A DNA stretch of 64,000 nt from Anaerolineales bacterium (GTDB lineage Bacteria; Chloroflexota; Anaerolineae; Anaerolineales; Villigracilaceae): the NCBI GenBank assembly GCA_025056175.1, contig JANWWK010000030.1, positions 1 to 64,000 on the forward strand, given 5' to 3'. Positions 43,580 to 51,573 of this stretch are shown one piece after another (position 1 is the stretch's first letter; every line of letters begins with the position of its first letter). Below the pieces are notes generated by a model. It worked only from the letters and a program-made list of their open reading frames with translations, did no database searches and was not told where the DNA came from. The position numbers and the translations under genes are program-made.

Positions 43580-43663
43580 ATGACCACGGCGCGCTTTATT
43601 GTCTTTTTCCATCGCCAGGCCATTCCTAACGCGGCCGCACTGGGCCTTCCGCCTGACCGCTGA
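43580..43663 (+). CDS. Possible 27-residue leader peptide
   Basis: A 27-codon frame starts at ATG 43580, six bases after a perfect TATAAT, and stops at TGA 43661-43663, right before a terminator-like hairpin. The peptide begins MTTARFIVFFHRQ and ends LGLPPDR. It contains Phe, Ala and Leu but no obvious run of one amino acid. Its place between a promoter element and a terminator ahead of an aminotransferase gene suits transcription attenuation, but that is inference. Confidence 0.35.
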   Translation: MTTARFIVFFHRQAIPNAAALGLPPDR

Positions 43664-43665
43664 CC

Positions 43666-43699
43666 CTGGCCTGTCTCCCCCAGGCCGGCTTTTCGTTTT
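43666..43699 (+). terminator. Terminator-like hairpin ahead of the aminotransferase
   Basis: CTGGCCTG (43666-43673) pairs with CAGGCCGG (43681-43688), with one G-T pair and a TCTCCCC loop, then CTTTTCGTTTT follows. It comes right after the leader-peptide stop. It could end rnhA transcription, act as an attenuator for the aminotransferase, or both. The rest of the 328-base gap (43700-43879) has pyrimidine-rich sequence with no other gene, and an AAGGAG before the ATG at 43880. Confidence 0.6.
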
Positions 43700-43879
43700 G
43701 GGGAGAAACTCAACCCAACGTTCATCCTCGCCCATTTCGCTCCTTCCCCATCTGCGGGAGGCCTGCGCTTCTCTGACCCAGGCGACTGACTTTGTCAGAA
43801 GCATTCTCCCCTGATTCCTTTTCGTTTTCCACGTTGCTTTTTCACCGTTTTCACAATTCACTTTTCTCAAGGAGCTTTT

Positions 43880-45217
43880 ATGAAACCGATGAATCTTCCC
43901 GGCCCGAAGGCCCGCGCGCTGGTCGAGCGCGATGAGGCCGTCATTTCTCCCTCCTATCCGCGCGATTACCCCTTTGTGATGGATTATGGCAAAGGCGTCT
44001 GGTTGTGGGATGTGGATGGCAACCGTTTTCTGGATTTCATGGCAGGGATTGCCGTCAATTCTACCGGACACAGCCATCCCGAAGTGGTCAAAGCCATTCA
44101 GGAACAGGCGGAAAAATTCATTCACATCTCGTCCGACTTTTATCACGTCAAAATGATTGAACTGGCCGAAAAACTGGATGAGATTGCCCCCATGCAGGAA
44201 CAGGCCGTCACCTTTTTGACCAATTCCGGTACCGAAGCGGTGGAAACGGCCATCAAACTGGCGCGCTATCACACCGGGCGCTCCAACTTTATCGGGTTCA
44301 CCGGCGGGTTTCACGGGCGCACGATGGGCGCAGTAACCTTTACCGCTAGCAAATCCACCTATCATCGCGGTTTTTACCCGTTGATGAACGGTGTGACGCA
44401 CGCGCCGTTTCCCAATCCCTACCGCCCGATTCTGGATTGTAAGCCGGGCGAAGACTACGGTGAAGCCGTAGTGCGATATATCGAAGACCAGATTTTCCGT
44501 CAGATTGTGCCTGCCGAAGAAGTGGCCGGCATTCTGGTTGAGCCGATTCAGGGGGAGGGCGGTTACATCGTGCCGCCGCCGGGTTTTTTTCCGGCCTTGC
44601 GGAAACTGTGCGATAAATACGACATTCTGCTGATTGCCGATGAAGTGCAGAGCGGCATGGGACGTACCGGCAAGTGGTGGGCGATTGAGCATTTTGGCGT
44701 TGAACCGGATATTTTGACCAGCGCCAAAGGGATTGCCAGTGGCGTTCCATTGGGGGCATGCATTGCGCGCAAAAGCATCATGACGTGGGAGCGTGGCGCG
44801 CATGGCAACACTTATGGCGGCAACCCCCTGGCCTGCGCGGCTGGCCTCAAGACGATTGAACTGCTCGAACGCGAATACATTCAAAACGCTGCCGAAGTGG
44901 GCGAATACGCTCTGGATGCCTTACAGGAAATTGCGGCGCGACACCCTTCGATTGGCGATGTGCGCGGCATTGGCTTGATGATTGGCGTGGAATTCGTGAA
45001 AGACCGCGAAAGCAAAGATTATGCCCCCGAACTGCGCGACGCGGTCGTGCATCGCGCCTTTGAACGTGGCTTGCTCCTGTTAGGATGCTCGAAATCCGTC
45101 ATCCGCATTGCACCGCCGCTGTGCATCTCGAAGGCCGAAGTGGACGAAGGCCTGGAAATTTTCGAGGAAGCTGTTACGCTGGCCGAGCAGGAGTTTCTGA
45201 TGGGGACGAAGCACTGA
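43880..45217 (+). CDS. Class III PLP aminotransferase (acetylornithine/4-aminobutyrate type)
   Basis: A 445-residue fold-type I PLP enzyme. The cofactor-binding Lys lies in LTSAKGIASGVPLGA (about residue 282). The PLP phosphate site TNSGTEAVETAIKLAR, the ring-stacking FTGGFHGRT and the Asp of LIADEVQSGMGRTG are also present. The family covers acetylornithine, GABA and omega-amino acid aminotransferases; the longer N-terminus (RDYPFVMDYGKG) fits the GabT-like branch. Without an operon partner the substrate cannot be named. A strong AAGGAG precedes the ATG. The gene overlaps the convergent ybaK by 44 bases. Confidence 0.94.
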   Translation: MKPMNLPGPKARALVERDEAVISPSYPRDYPFVMDYGKGVWLWDVDGNRFLDFMAGIAVNSTGHSHPEVVKAIQEQAEKFIHISSDFYHVKMIELAEKLDEIAPMQEQAVTFLTNSGTEAVETAIKLARYHTGRSNFIGFTGGFHGRTMGAVTFTASKSTYHRGFYPLMNGVTHAPFPNPYRPILDCKPGEDYGEAVVRYIEDQIFRQIVPAEEVAGILVEPIQGEGGYIVPPPGFFPALRKLCDKYDILLIADEVQSGMGRTGKWWAIEHFGVEPDILTSAKGIASGVPLGACIARKSIMTWERGAHGNTYGGNPLACAAGLKTIELLEREYIQNAAEVGEYALDALQEIAARHPSIGDVRGIGLMIGVEFVKDRESKDYAPELRDAVVHRAFERGLLLLGCSKSVIRIAPPLCISKAEVDEGLEIFEEAVTLAEQEFLMGTKH

Positions 45218-45674
45218 TTTCCCCGAACCGCGCATTTGTCAGCGCCGCCAGTGCCTTCACCGGCAGACGGATGTTCAGTCCGCGCTGTCCGCCAGAAATG
45301 TGAATCTCTTCAAACGCCTGCGCCGCCGAATCAATCACCACCTGGAAGCCCTTGTTGATGAGCGCTAACGGGGAAATGCCGCCCGCTTGCAGGCCGGTCA
45401 GGTGCTCGGCCTCACGCTCGGTAGGCAGGTTGATTTTCTTCTCGCCCAAAAGGGCGGCCAGGCGTTTCAAATCCAACTGGTGCGGACCGGGAATGACGGC
45501 CAGAATGGGTTTGCCGGGTCGTGTGCGCGTAGCGACAATGGTCTTGAAGACTTGTTCCGGTGGCACATTCAGGAAGCGTGCTGTTTCGAGCGCGCCTAAT
45601 TTTTCGGCGGGCGTCTCGAAGGCGGTATATTTGACTTTTTTCGCATCCAGGAAACGAGTAACGTTGTTGACCAT
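45174..45674 (-). CDS. ybaK: Cys-tRNA(Pro) deacylase, YbaK/EbsC family
   Basis: From ATG 45674 the protein has 166 residues. It carries the YbaK pattern: TRFLDAKKVKYTAFETP at the start, VFKTIVATR, then VIPGPHQLDLKRLA and ALLGEKKINLP, and GGISPLAL and DSAAQAFEEIHISGGQRG near the end. The conserved Lys in FKTIV is the key residue. It hydrolyses Cys wrongly loaded on tRNA-Pro. It is convergent with the aminotransferase gene and overlaps its last 44 bases. Confidence 0.93.
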   Translation of the reverse strand: MVNNVTRFLDAKKVKYTAFETPAEKLGALETARFLNVPPEQVFKTIVATRTRPGKPILAVIPGPHQLDLKRLAALLGEKKINLPTEREAEHLTGLQAGGISPLALINKGFQVVIDSAAQAFEEIHISGGQRGLNIRLPVKALAALTNARFGEISASSPSETPARPA

Positions 45675-45848
45675 GCCTCGATTATACAAAAATCCTGGCT
45701 TTGTTTTGCAATTTCACCTTTTTGATAGCCGCCCTGTGTTGAATTGTTAGCGCTTCGATAGGCAGAAAACCTGACAATTTTGTAACATCGCATCTGTGAA
45801 CTTTTCACCTGCACGGGTGTTGTCTTTCCTGAAGGAGATGTTTCTGTC

Positions 45849-46511
45849 ATGTTTTCTGCTCTGCTTTATAAAGCCGGTGAGATTCTCATCAAGTCTTATG
45901 CGCGTTTGATGCTTGAAATGGATATTCGCCGGAAAACCGAACTGCCCGACGGGCCGGTTTTGTATGCTGCCAACCACCCCAGCACCACCGACCCGATTTT
46001 CATGCACCTGATTTCTCCGCATCCGCTCAGCGTGATGATTACCTCGAAGGTCTTTTCCATCCCTGTTTTGGGTGCGTATATGCGCCGAATGCGGCAGATT
46101 GCGGTCGTGCCGGGCCAGGGCGAGCGCGTGCTGGAAGAAGCGCGCCAGACGCTGGCGCAAGGCCGTTCGGTGATGATTTTTCCCGAAGGACTCATCAGTC
46201 CGCCCGGCGATTTTCACGCTCCCCGTTCCGGCGTGGCACGGTTGGCGCTCAAGGCCGGTGTGCCGGTGGTGCCGTTGGGCATTTCTCTGCGCGAGGAAAA
46301 CTGTAAGCGCGTTCCCACTGTTTTGGAAGGCGAGCCGGATGTCATCACCTGGTACTTGCGCGGGCCGTATGCCGTCACCATCGGCAAGCCGCTCTGGTTT
46401 CAGGGCGATGCCGATGACCGCTCCCTGGTTCGGGCGATTGCCGAAACTGTTATGCAGCATATCCGTGAACTGGCGCACGAGAGCCGAGAGAGGCTAATCG
46501 TTTCCAATTGA
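45849..46511 (+). CDS. plsC: 1-acyl-sn-glycerol-3-phosphate acyltransferase (PlsC family)
   Basis: A 220-residue membrane-associated acyltransferase. The catalytic NHPSTTD (H-x4-D) lies at about 40-46 and the phosphate-binding FPEG motif in MIFPEGLISPPGD at about 113. Basic residues follow. It would transfer an acyl chain to lysophosphatidate in phospholipid synthesis, but the wider PlsC family has other acceptors. AAGGAG precedes the ATG by about 12 bases. It sits next to comM without functional link. Its stop overlaps the -35 element of the comM promoter. Confidence 0.87.
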   Translation: MFSALLYKAGEILIKSYARLMLEMDIRRKTELPDGPVLYAANHPSTTDPIFMHLISPHPLSVMITSKVFSIPVLGAYMRRMRQIAVVPGQGERVLEEARQTLAQGRSVMIFPEGLISPPGDFHAPRSGVARLALKAGVPVVPLGISLREENCKRVPTVLEGEPDVITWYLRGPYAVTIGKPLWFQGDADDRSLVRAIAETVMQHIRELAHESRERLIVSN

Positions 46512-46536
46512 CATTTCCCCAAACATCCTCTAAACT
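46508..46536 (+). promoter_or_regulatory. Promoter of a leaderless comM transcript
   Basis: A perfect TTGACA (46508-46513) and TAAACT (46531-46536) are 17 bases apart, and the comM ATG follows six bases later with no ribosome site. The start codon is therefore the predicted 5' end of the message. The layout matches that of the promoter at 59399-59427. Confidence 0.65.
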
Positions 46537-46542
46537 TCATCC

Positions 46543-48081
46543 ATGCTTTCCCGCATTTACTCATGCGCCGTCATTGGCCTGGATGGAGTGATTGTCGAAG
46601 TCGAAGTAGATTACAGCAATGGCCAGCCCGGCATGACCATCGTCGGTCTGCCCGATGCCGCCGTGCAGGAGAGCCGTGAGCGCGTGCAGACTGCCATCAA
46701 AAACGCCGGTCTGCACTTTCCCCGTCATCGTATTGTCGTTAATCTGGCGCCGGCCAGTGTGCGCAAAGAAGGGCCCGCCTACGACCTGCCGATTGCGCTG
46801 GGGGTCATTCTCCTGAGCGGACACATTCCGCAAGAAAGCGTGCGTGAGACCCTGGTGGTGGGCGAACTGTCGCTCGATGGCATTGTGCGTCATGCGCGCG
46901 GTGTTTTGCCGATGGCTGCCGCTGCCCGTCAGCACGGGTTTCGACGGATGTTTGTGCCAAAAGCCGACGCTGCCGAAGCGGCGCTTATCCCCGATTTGGA
47001 AATCATCCCGGTTGAAACGCTGGCCGATTTGTACCGGCATCTTTCAGGCCGCCATCTCATCGAGCCGTATCGGCCCTCCGAGGAAGCCCCCCCACCGCTC
47101 TTTGTACCGACTGATTTTGCTGAAATCAAGGGGCAGGAACACGTCAAACGTGCGCTCGAAGTGGCGGCTGCCGGGGGGCATAACGTCCTGATGGTCGGCA
47201 GCCCGGGCGCGGGCAAAACTCTGCTGGCGCGCGCCCTGCCAGGCATTTTGCCGGAAATGACCATTGAAGAAGCTCTCGAAGTGACCAAAATCTATTCGGT
47301 CGCCGATGCGTTGCCGCCCGGCACCCCGCTTATTCGCCAGCGTCCTTTCCGCGCGCCGCATCACACCATCAGCCATGCCGGGCTGGTGGGCGGGGGCAAT
47401 GTGCCTCACCCTGGCGAAATTTCCCTTGCCCATCGCGGCGTCTTGTTTCTGGATGAATTTCCCGAATTCAGCAGCCGCGCCATCGAAGTCATGCGCCAGC
47501 CGATGGAAGACAAAGTGGTGACCATCAGCCGCGCGCAAGGCTCGTTGACGTTTTCCGCTAACTTTCAACTGGTAGCGGCGATGAACCCCTGTCCGTGCGG
47601 TTATTACGGTGACCTGGTCAAACCCTGCACGTGTGCGCCAGCAGCGGTGACGAAATATCAGAAACGCATTTCTGGTCCGATGCTCGACCGGATTGACATC
47701 CATATCGAAGTCCCGCGTGTAGATTACGAAAAACTCTCCAGCGACCGGTTGGGCGAACCCTCGGCGGTTATCCGTCAGCGTGTACAGGCAGCGCGCGAAA
47801 TTCAACGGCGACGCTTTTCGCACCTGGCTGGCACGCAGGCCTTGGGGATTGTGTGTAATGCCGATATGCGCGTGGCCGAAGTGCGGCAATTCTGCCAACT
47901 CGATGAGGCCGGTGACCGCCTGATACGCGCTGCCATGAGCCAGTTGAACCTTTCGGCGCGCGCCTATCACCGCACGCTTAAGTTGGCGCGCACCATTGCC
48001 GATTTGGCGGGCAGCGACCACATTCAACCCGCCCATCTGGCAGAAGCCTTGCAATACCGCCCTAAGAGTCTCATGGGATGA
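46543..48081 (+). CDS. comM: Mg-chelatase-like AAA+ protein, ComM/YifB family
   Basis: A 512-residue AAA+ helicase-like protein of the competence type. It has an N-terminal Lon-protease-like fold (1-170), the Walker A box [16 protein letters not shown] (about 225), Walker B LFLDEF, an arginine-finger region, a zinc-binding-like stretch [17 protein letters not shown] and the Mg-chelatase C-terminal domain ([21 protein letters not shown]). ComM promotes branch migration during natural transformation in other bacteria. Here it is preceded by a leaderless-type promoter. Confidence 0.96.
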   Translation: MLSRIYSCAVIGLDGVIVEVEVDYSNGQPGMTIVGLPDAAVQESRERVQTAIKNAGLHFPRHRIVVNLAPASVRKEGPAYDLPIALGVILLSGHIPQESVRETLVVGELSLDGIVRHARGVLPMAAAARQHGFRRMFVPKADAAEAALIPDLEIIPVETLADLYRHLSGRHLIEPYRPSEEAPPPLFVPTDFAEIKGQEHVKRALEVAAAGGHNVLMVGSPGAGKTLLARALPGILPEMTIEEALEVTKIYSVADALPPGTPLIRQRPFRAPHHTISHAGLVGGGNVPHPGEISLAHRGVLFLDEFPEFSSRAIEVMRQPMEDKVVTISRAQGSLTFSANFQLVAAMNPCPCGYYGDLVKPCTCAPAAVTKYQKRISGPMLDRIDIHIEVPRVDYEKLSSDRLGEPSAVIRQRVQAAREIQRRRFSHLAGTQALGIVCNADMRVAEVRQFCQLDEAGDRLIRAAMSQLNLSARAYHRTLKLARTIADLAGSDHIQPAHLAEALQYRPKSLMG

Positions 48082-48181
48082 GTTTATCTCTCTTTACAGG
48101 GCTTTCCCTGTCCCTTCGCATTCAGCACGCTGCACAGCCGCACAGGGAGCGTGACTCGGTGAAGGGAGAGAGTGACGATGG

Positions 48182-48187
48182 TATAAT
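48182..48187 (+). promoter_or_regulatory. -10 box of the sortase gene
   Basis: TATAAT at 48182-48187 lies nine bases before the ATG at 48197. There is no ribosome site between them, so a leaderless or nearly leaderless message is likely. No -35 match is present. Confidence 0.5.
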
Positions 48188-48196
48188 CGCCTCGCT

Positions 48197-49090
48197 ATGC
48201 CTGAAAGACGTCCGGAAGATTTATCGGTCGAAGAGTTACGACGTTTGCTATTGGAAAAACGCCGTGTACGGCGGCAAGACCGGCTGGAGCGGTTTCGCCG
48301 CACAGGGCGCGTGATTGCCCTCGCTGCCGAAGCACAGGCCGAAGGCGACGAGGCAGGCGCTATGCTGGTTGAAACCCCTGCGGGTTTTCGCCCGCTTCCT
48401 CGCCGCCGCGCCTGGACAGACACTGTTCTGTTGTTTGTCGAAGTCATAGCCGTCATTGCCCTGATTGGTGTTGTCCTGAATGCTTTTTCGATTTGGCGCA
48501 CCCTCAACCAGGAAGTGGCCGCCGCGATGGAACAGCCTACCCCTGTGCCTACTCCGCTCATCACGGCGGTCGTTTTGCCCTCTGGTCATACCCCACCAAC
48601 CGCCGAAAATGGTGCGCAGTTCAACGAAGCCGAAATTCCCGAACATCTGCGCCCGATTGCCCAAACGATAGCCAGCGTACCGCTGCCGACCGCCAGCCCG
48701 GCACAGGCCATCCGCATTCAGATTCCTGCTATCAATGTAGATGCGCCTGTTGTGCAGGGCGATTCGTGGGAGCAACTCAAGAAAGGCGTGGGGCAGCACA
48801 TCGGCACACCTAACCCGGGGGAAAACGGCAACATCGTCCTTTCAGCGCATAACGATATTTTCGGCGAAATTTTTCGGGAGTTAGATAAACTCCAACCGGG
48901 CGATGTCGTCATTCTCTACACCGCCCAGCGTCAGTACACCTATGTCGTCATCGGCACGCAAATCGTCGAACCGACTCGGGTGGAAGTGATGGCGCCCACG
49001 CCGAACGCTACCCTGACGCTCATTTCCTGTTATCCTTACCTGGTAGATACCGAGCGGATTGTCGTCTCCGCCGTATTGCAAACCCCCTAG
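48197..49090 (+). CDS. Sortase family transpeptidase
   Basis: A 297-residue membrane protein. A basic cytoplasmic N-terminal stretch (about 1-75) leads to one membrane helix (about 76-98), then a Pro/Thr linker. The sortase barrel (about 165-297) keeps the catalytic triad: His in VLSAHNDIFGE, Cys in LTLISCYPYLV and Arg in DTERIVV. It resembles the class D/E sortases of Gram-positive bacteria and Chloroflexota. No LPXTG-type substrate is recognised in the window, so its target is unknown. The 48-residue membrane peptide gene starts ten bases later. Confidence 0.93.
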   Translation: MPERRPEDLSVEELRRLLLEKRRVRRQDRLERFRRTGRVIALAAEAQAEGDEAGAMLVETPAGFRPLPRRRAWTDTVLLFVEVIAVIALIGVVLNAFSIWRTLNQEVAAAMEQPTPVPTPLITAVVLPSGHTPPTAENGAQFNEAEIPEHLRPIAQTIASVPLPTASPAQAIRIQIPAINVDAPVVQGDSWEQLKKGVGQHIGTPNPGENGNIVLSAHNDIFGEIFRELDKLQPGDVVILYTAQRQYTYVVIGTQIVEPTRVEVMAPTPNATLTLISCYPYLVDTERIVVSAVLQTP

Positions 49091-49099
49091 GAGTGAATT

Positions 49100-49246
49100 A
49101 TGCCCAAGAAAAGCAAAACCCTGTCCTCGACCACCGTTGAGTTCAACCCCGATTACAGCCAGGTAAAAGCGGATTTGAAGCGAATCGGCATTCTGGCCGG
49201 CAGTTTCTTCGTCATTCTGCTGGCTTTGTCCTTCTTTTTGCGATAG
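49100..49246 (+). CDS. 48-residue single-pass membrane peptide
   Basis: A 48-residue frame with AGGAG seven bases before the ATG. The first half is hydrophilic and basic (MPKKSKTL start), and residues about 29-47 form a membrane helix (IGILAGSFFVILLALSF). It lies ten bases after the sortase stop, so the two are co-translated. A small partner or substrate for the sortase is conceivable, but there is no sorting motif. The ribosome site and position make it credible despite its size. Confidence 0.7.
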   Translation: MPKKSKTLSSTTVEFNPDYSQVKADLKRIGILAGSFFVILLALSFFLR

Positions 49247-49271
49247 TGGCTGACCATTACCTGGTCAACGC

Positions 49272-49325
49272 ATGCGTAATGCGTAATGCGCCTGAGACAG
49301 TGTTACGCATTACGCATCATTTTTT
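49272..49325 (+). terminator. Perfect 15-bp hairpin with T-run next to the methyltransferase start
   Basis: ATGCGTAATGCGTAA (49272-49286) pairs perfectly with TTACGCATTACGCAT (49303-49317) around a 16-base loop, followed by CATTTTTT. The stem is made of a 7-base unit (GCGTAAT) repeated. It is a textbook intrinsic terminator for the sortase unit, but the next gene's ATG at 49328 follows two bases after the T-run. Confidence 0.85.
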
Positions 49326-49327
49326 CT

Positions 49328-50593
49328 ATGTCTTCTGATTTCCTGGAACTTACCCTCACCACCCTGGCGTATGGCGGTGAAGCCATCGGCCGCGATTCGG
49401 CGGGCCGCGCCGTCTTTGTGCCGTTTGCCTTGCCCGGTGAGCGGGTACGTGTGCGGGTGTTGGAAGAACGCAAAGGCTTTGTGCGCGCCGCGCTGGTGGA
49501 CATCCTGCACGCCTCGCCTCAGCGGATTGCGCCGCGTTGCAGGCATTTTTTTACCCTCCCGGTCGGAGAAGGGAGCGGCAATGCACGCCCGGCCTGTGGC
49601 GGTTGTCACTACCAGCACCTGGCTTACGCCGACCAGCTTGCCGCCAAAACCGACATTTTGCGTGACCAGCTCCAGCGCATTGGAAAAATCGAGCATCCGC
49701 CCGTGCATCCAATGGTGCCATCGCCAAAAGAATGGTATTACCGCAACCACGTTCAATTTCACTTAGATGAACAAGGACGCCTGGGGTTCGTGGCAGCGCC
49801 CGTCTCCGCTGACGGCGTGCTACCGATTACGGAATGTCATCTCCCCGAAGAATCGCTGGCCTCCCTGTGGCCGAATCTGCACTTCGAGGCGGGAACGACC
49901 CTGGAGCGGGTTTCCCTGCGCGTGGGCGACGATGTAATGCTCGTCCTGGAATCCGACCCGGCCCCACCGCCGGAAATCGAAGTCGAGGCTGAGCTTTCGG
50001 TGGTTCACCTGGTGGAAGAAGATGCCGTTGTTCTGGCAGGAGAAGACCACATCGTCATCGAGGTCTTGGGGCGTCCGTTCCGCGTTTCTGCCGGGTCGTT
50101 CTTTCAGGTCAATACTGCTATGGCTGCCAACATGGTGGAGCATGTGCTGACTCTGCTTCCGCCGCATTCCAAAACAATTTTCGATGTGTATTGCGGCGTG
50201 GGCTTGTTTTCCGCCTTTTTGGCGCCGCGCTGTGAGCGGCTCATTGGCATTGAACTTTCGCCCTCGGCCTGCACCGATTTTGCCATTAACCTGGATGAAT
50301 TTGAGCATGTCGAACTCTACGAAGCCCCAGCCGAGGCTGTTCTACCTGCTCTGCGGCTCACGCCGGATGTTGTGCTGCTCGACCCACCTCGTGCCGGGCT
50401 GGAAAAAAATGCCCTCGATGCGCTTATGGCGCTCCGTCCGCAGACAATTGTGTATGTTTCGTGCGACCCTTCTACCCTGGCGCGTGACCTGAAACGAATG
50501 CTGGAACGCGGCTACATCCTGCACCAGGTTACTCCGTTTGACCTGTTCCCCCAGACATATCACATCGAAAGCATCAGCCTGCTGACCCGCTGA
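49328..50593 (+). CDS. rlmD: 23S rRNA (uracil-5-)-methyltransferase, RlmD/TrmA family
   Basis: A 421-residue RNA methyltransferase. The N-terminal TRAM domain (LELTLTTLAYGGEAIGR) binds RNA. Cysteines in PRCRHF, ACGGCHYQHL and ITECHLP fit the iron-sulfur cluster of RlmD. The SAM-binding fold contains IFDVYCGVGLFSAFLA, and the catalytic Cys lies in VYVSCDPSTLARDLKRM near the C-terminus. It would methylate uridine in 23S rRNA; RlmCD-type dual specificity is possible. No ribosome site precedes the ATG, and the terminator hairpin ends two bases before it, so how translation and transcription begin is unclear. Confidence 0.92.
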   Translation: MSSDFLELTLTTLAYGGEAIGRDSAGRAVFVPFALPGERVRVRVLEERKGFVRAALVDILHASPQRIAPRCRHFFTLPVGEGSGNARPACGGCHYQHLAYADQLAAKTDILRDQLQRIGKIEHPPVHPMVPSPKEWYYRNHVQFHLDEQGRLGFVAAPVSADGVLPITECHLPEESLASLWPNLHFEAGTTLERVSLRVGDDVMLVLESDPAPPPEIEVEAELSVVHLVEEDAVVLAGEDHIVIEVLGRPFRVSAGSFFQVNTAMAANMVEHVLTLLPPHSKTIFDVYCGVGLFSAFLAPRCERLIGIELSPSACTDFAINLDEFEHVELYEAPAEAVLPALRLTPDVVLLDPPRAGLEKNALDALMALRPQTIVYVSCDPSTLARDLKRMLERGYILHQVTPFDLFPQTYHIESISLLTR

Positions 50594-50715
50594 ATGGCCT
50601 GTCTGAAGGCGAAGACCGTAGCAAAGATGAAATGGACACTTGCACTCCGATTATGATATGCTCATTCCAGGAATGAGTGTTTTTATTCAAATATTGGTGT
50701 TCGTCAGGAGACAGG

Positions 50716-51573
50716 ATGACAACCTATCAGGTCGCGCCGGTAGATTTTCAGCAAGTGTTTCGGCGCATTCGCGTAGGAGACCCCACGCAGGCTGCTCCAC
50801 TCATCCTGTGCATTTCACCTTGCCGGAGTGGTTCCACTGTTCTGCTGCGCGTGTTTGGCGCCAGCGGCATTCGCGCTTACTATCAACCCTGGAAGAACGT
50901 TCTGCGTTGGGCCATGCAGGGACAGGAATGGAGCTGGGATTTTCCCACCGGCGAGACGCCGATTTTTGTTAAAGAGACGATTGGTCCTTATACGTTCACA
51001 GAAACTGATTTCAATCCCTTCGACCTGGTGCAGGCGATTGACTATCCGCCAGAGAAACTGCGCCTCATGCTGGTAGGGCGTGACCCGTTCCAGACGTGGG
51101 CCTCGTGGCAGGCGCTATGGGGAGAAAAAACCCGCTTTGAGATTTTTCTGGCTGCCTTTGCGCGTGTGGAGGCCATTCGCAGCCAAATCCTTGCGTCAGG
51201 GCTGCCACTCGTTTATTTCGTCTACGAAGCGGTGCGCGATTTTGGCGCCGAAGCGACCATCCGCAACCTGTTCGGCCAGTTGAATCTGCCTTTCACCCGC
51301 CAGGCCGTGACGGGCTGGTTTGGTCTGCCGCCTTTTGGGGGGGATGGCTCCAATATTTTCTACCCGCAGGAACCGCCTGCTTTCTGGGTGCAAAACATTC
51401 ACGAAAAAGTCGAAACCGCCGATGGACTGGAATTTTATGCTCGTTCGGAACCTTTACCCGGCGTTACGCCCGCGCAGGCCGAACGAATTCGTCACGAAGG
51501 CTTGCTGGAATGGTATCAAGCCTGGCGTGCGGCACATTATGCCGCATTAACTGCTTCCACAGGGCAGAAATGA
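50716..51573 (+). CDS. Sulfotransferase-like protein
   Basis: From ATG 50716 (AGGAG seven bases upstream) the protein has 285 residues. The 5'-phosphosulfate-binding loop SPCRSGSTVLLRVFG (about 33-47) is the sulfotransferase P-loop, with Cys where Pro is usual. The region MLVGRDPFQTWASW (about 117-130) is the likely 3'-phosphate-binding segment. It would move a sulfuryl group from PAPS to an unknown acceptor. Its stop overlaps the SulP transporter start (ATGA), so the two are translationally coupled. Confidence 0.83.
   Translation: MTTYQVAPVDFQQVFRRIRVGDPTQAAPLILCISPCRSGSTVLLRVFGASGIRAYYQPWKNVLRWAMQGQEWSWDFPTGETPIFVKETIGPYTFTETDFNPFDLVQAIDYPPEKLRLMLVGRDPFQTWASWQALWGEKTRFEIFLAAFARVEAIRSQILASGLPLVYFVYEAVRDFGAEATIRNLFGQLNLPFTRQAVTGWFGLPPFGGDGSNIFYPQEPPAFWVQNIHEKVETADGLEFYARSEPLPGVTPAQAERIRHEGLLEWYQAWRAAHYAALTASTGQK

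Noticed and set aside
43496-44884. Long minus-strand frame opposite the aminotransferase
   Set aside because: The plus strand holds a complete PLP enzyme with its motifs; the minus frame has no recognisable protein features.
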